Origin: Cylicocyclus nassatus
Taxonomy: Eukaryota; Nematoda; Chromadorea; Rhabditida; Strongylidae
Reading direction: 5' to 3'
Assembly (NCBI GenBank): GCA_958299035.1
Contig: CATQJL010000305.1
Location: 76,476,792 to 76,540,791 of the forward strand
DNA length: 64,000 bases
Part shown: positions 62,041-64,000 of the stretch, piece after piece
How positions within the stretch are numbered: the stretch's first letter is position 1
Layout: each line of letters begins with the position of its first letter
Translations under genes and position numbers: made by a program
Notes under the pieces: model-generated
Told to the model about the DNA's origin: nothing
Databases searched by the model: none
Seen by the model: only the letters and a program-made list of their open reading frames with translations

Positions 62041-64000
62041 TAGCAGTAAGAAAGCCTTCCCCTCAGTCGGCAGCAAAGACTGCTGCCTTTTGCCTCTACA
62101 ATGACTGCATTTTCTGAAGGGTTTGCAAAAAAGTTTGCAAAGACTTACAGTTAGTCTTCTTACATCAATGCCGGAGAAGGCATAGGGACTCGCGCTTCTC
62201 CTTCATTTGGCACCTGAGGGGATAGCAGTCGAAAAGCCTTCCCCTCAGTCGGCAGCAAAGACTGCTGCCTATTGCCTCTACAATGACTGCATTTTCTGAA
62301 GGGTTTGCAAAAAAGTTTGCAAAGACTTACAGTTAGTCTTCTTACATCAATGCCGGAGAAGGCATAGGGACTCGCGCTTCTCCTTCATTTGGCACCTGAG
62401 GGGATAGCAGTCGAAAAGCCTTCCCCTCAGTCGGCAGCAAAGACTGCTGCCTATTGCCTCTACAATGACTGCATTTTCTGAAGGGTTTGCAAAAAAGTTT
62501 GCAAAGACTTACAGTTAGTCTTCTTACATCAATGCCGGAGAAGGCATAGCGACTCGCGCTTCTCCTTCATTTGGCACCTGAGGGGATAGCAGTCGAAAAG
62601 CCTTCCCCTCAGTCGGCAGCAAAGACTGCTGCCTATTGCCTCTACAATGACTGCATTTTCTGAAGGGTTTGCAAAAAAGTTTGCAAAGACTTACAGTTAG
62701 TCTTCTTACATCAATGCCGGAGAAGGCATAGGGACTCGCGCTTCTCCTTCATTTGGCACCTGAGGGATAGCAGTCGAAAAGCCTTCCCCTCAGTCGGCAG
62801 CAAAGACTGCTGCCTATTGCCTCTGCAATGACTGCATTTTCTGAAGGGTTTGCAAAAAAGTTTGCAAAGACTTACAGTTAGTCTTCTTACATCAATGCCG
62901 GAGAAGGCATAGGGACTCGCGCTTCTCCTTCATTTGGCACCTGAGGGGATAACAGTCGAAAAGCCTTCCCCTCAGTCGGCAGCAAAGACTGCTGCCTATT
63001 GCCTCTACAATGACTGCATTTTCTGAAGGGTTTGCAAAAAAGTTTGCAAAGACTTACAGTTAGTCTTCTTACATCAATGCCGGAGAAGGCATAGGGACTC
63101 GCGCTTCTCCTTCATTTGGCACCTGAGGGGATAGCAGTAAGAAAGCCTTCCCCTCAGTCGGCAGCAAAGACTGCTGCTTATTGCCTCTACAATGACTGCA
63201 TTTTCTGAAGTTTTTGCAAAAAGTTTGCAAAGACTTATAGTTAGTTTTCCTACATCAATGCCGGAGAAGGCATAGAGACTTGCGCTTCTCCTTCACTTTT
63301 CGGCACCTGAGGAGACAGCAGTCGAAAAGCCTTCCCCTCAGTCGGCAGCAAAGACTGCTGCCTATTGCCTCTACAATGACTGCATTTTTTGAAGGTTTTG
63401 CAAAACAATTGACTTACAGTTAATCTTCCTACATCAAAGCCGGAGAAGGCATAGAGACTTGCGCTTCTCCTTCATTTGGCACCTGAGGGATAGCAGTCGA
63501 AAAGCCTTCCCCTCAGTCGGCAGCAAAGACTGCTGCCTATTGCCTCTACAATGACTGCATTTTCTGAAGGGTTTGCAAAAAAGTTTGCAAAGACTTACAG
63601 TTAGTCTTCTTACATCAATGCCGGAGAAGGCATAGGGACTCGCGCTTCTCCTTCATTTGGCACCTGAGGGGATAACAGTCGAAAAGCCTTCCCCTCAGTC
63701 GGCAGCAAAGACTGCTGCCTATTGCCTCTACAATGACTGCATTTTCTGAAGGGTTTGCAAAAAAGTTTGCAAAGACTTACAGTTAGTCTTCTTACATCAA
63801 TGCCGGAGAAGGCATAGGGACTCGCGCTTCTCCTTCATTTGGCACCTGAGGGGATAGCAGTCGAAAAGCCTTCCCCTCAGTCGGCAGCAAAGACTGCTGC
63901 CTATTGCTTCTACAATGACTGCATTTTCTAAAGGTTTTGCAAAAAGGAGATTGACTTACAGTTAATCTTTCTACATCAATGCCGGAGAAGGCATAGAGAC

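Larger units (their letters stand above)
48600..64000. repeat. Satellite array, 182-bp monomer, about 76 copies, runs off the window
   Basis: A recurrent unit of 182 bp (181-183) is tandemly repeated from about 48.6 kb to the last base. Anchoring on ATGCCGGAGAAGGCAT, the first copy is at 48747 and the last at 63979. After subtracting two 711-bp insertions this is about 76 repeat intervals. 182 is not a multiple of three and the unit carries stops, so no long frame crosses it and it is judged non-coding. Each unit holds several short hairpins. Monomers at the left edge and near 63.2-63.5 and 63.9 kb belong to a diverged subtype (AGATTGACTTACAG, CACTTCTCGGCACC), while the core is very uniform, the pattern expected from unequal exchange. 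Short open frames here are shadows. Chromosomal role (centromeric, heterochromatic or other) is unknown. Confidence 0.97.

Noticed and set aside
48600..64000. CRISPR-like array
   Set aside because: Repeat units are contiguous 182-bp monomers with no unique spacers, in eukaryotic DNA.

Overview
The window reads as nuclear DNA of a nematode, most likely a strongylid such as a hookworm relative. The reasons are AT-rich sequence, short exons with nematode-type splice sites (acceptors near TTTCAG, donors GTAAG or GTGAG), introns of 0.1 to 2.4 kb loaded with small DNA transposons, and mariner-type repeats. There are no operons, bacterial signals, rRNA or recognisable tRNA genes. The species call is inference.

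Layout. (1) Positions 5173-14495, minus strand: one convincing host gene, a rhodopsin-class (family A) seven-transmembrane receptor, probably for a neuropeptide. Eight exons with fully compatible splice phases give all seven helices and the signature residues of helices 1 to 7; only the extreme N-terminus is unresolved. (2) Around and inside that gene, and on to about 47 kb, the sequence is mostly intergenic or intronic and studded with non-autonomous inverted-repeat transposons. Classes assigned from target-site duplications (TSDs) and terminal inverted repeats (TIRs) are mariner-like (TA), PIF/Harbinger-like (TTA), piggyBac-like (TTAA, a cluster at 19-32.6 kb) and hAT-like (8 bp). Two decayed mariner transposase pseudogenes lie at about 4 kb and 26.4-27.9 kb, the second split by another element. 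(3) Positions 47.8-48.5 kb: a 2-copy tandem duplication and one isolated, well-spliced candidate exon. (4) From about 48.6 kb to the end of the window: a satellite array of about 76 monomers of 182 bp, with higher-order repeats of 4 and 7 monomers and two copies of a 711-bp Harbinger-like foldback element that was amplified together with the array.

The most unusual object is the satellite. Each 182-bp monomer is packed with short perfect hairpins, its length is not a multiple of three, it shows nested higher-order organisation, and monomers near the array edges differ from the core but can still form the same stems. The receptor and the satellite have no evident functional link. Short open frames outside the receptor mostly look like chance frames or transposon debris.
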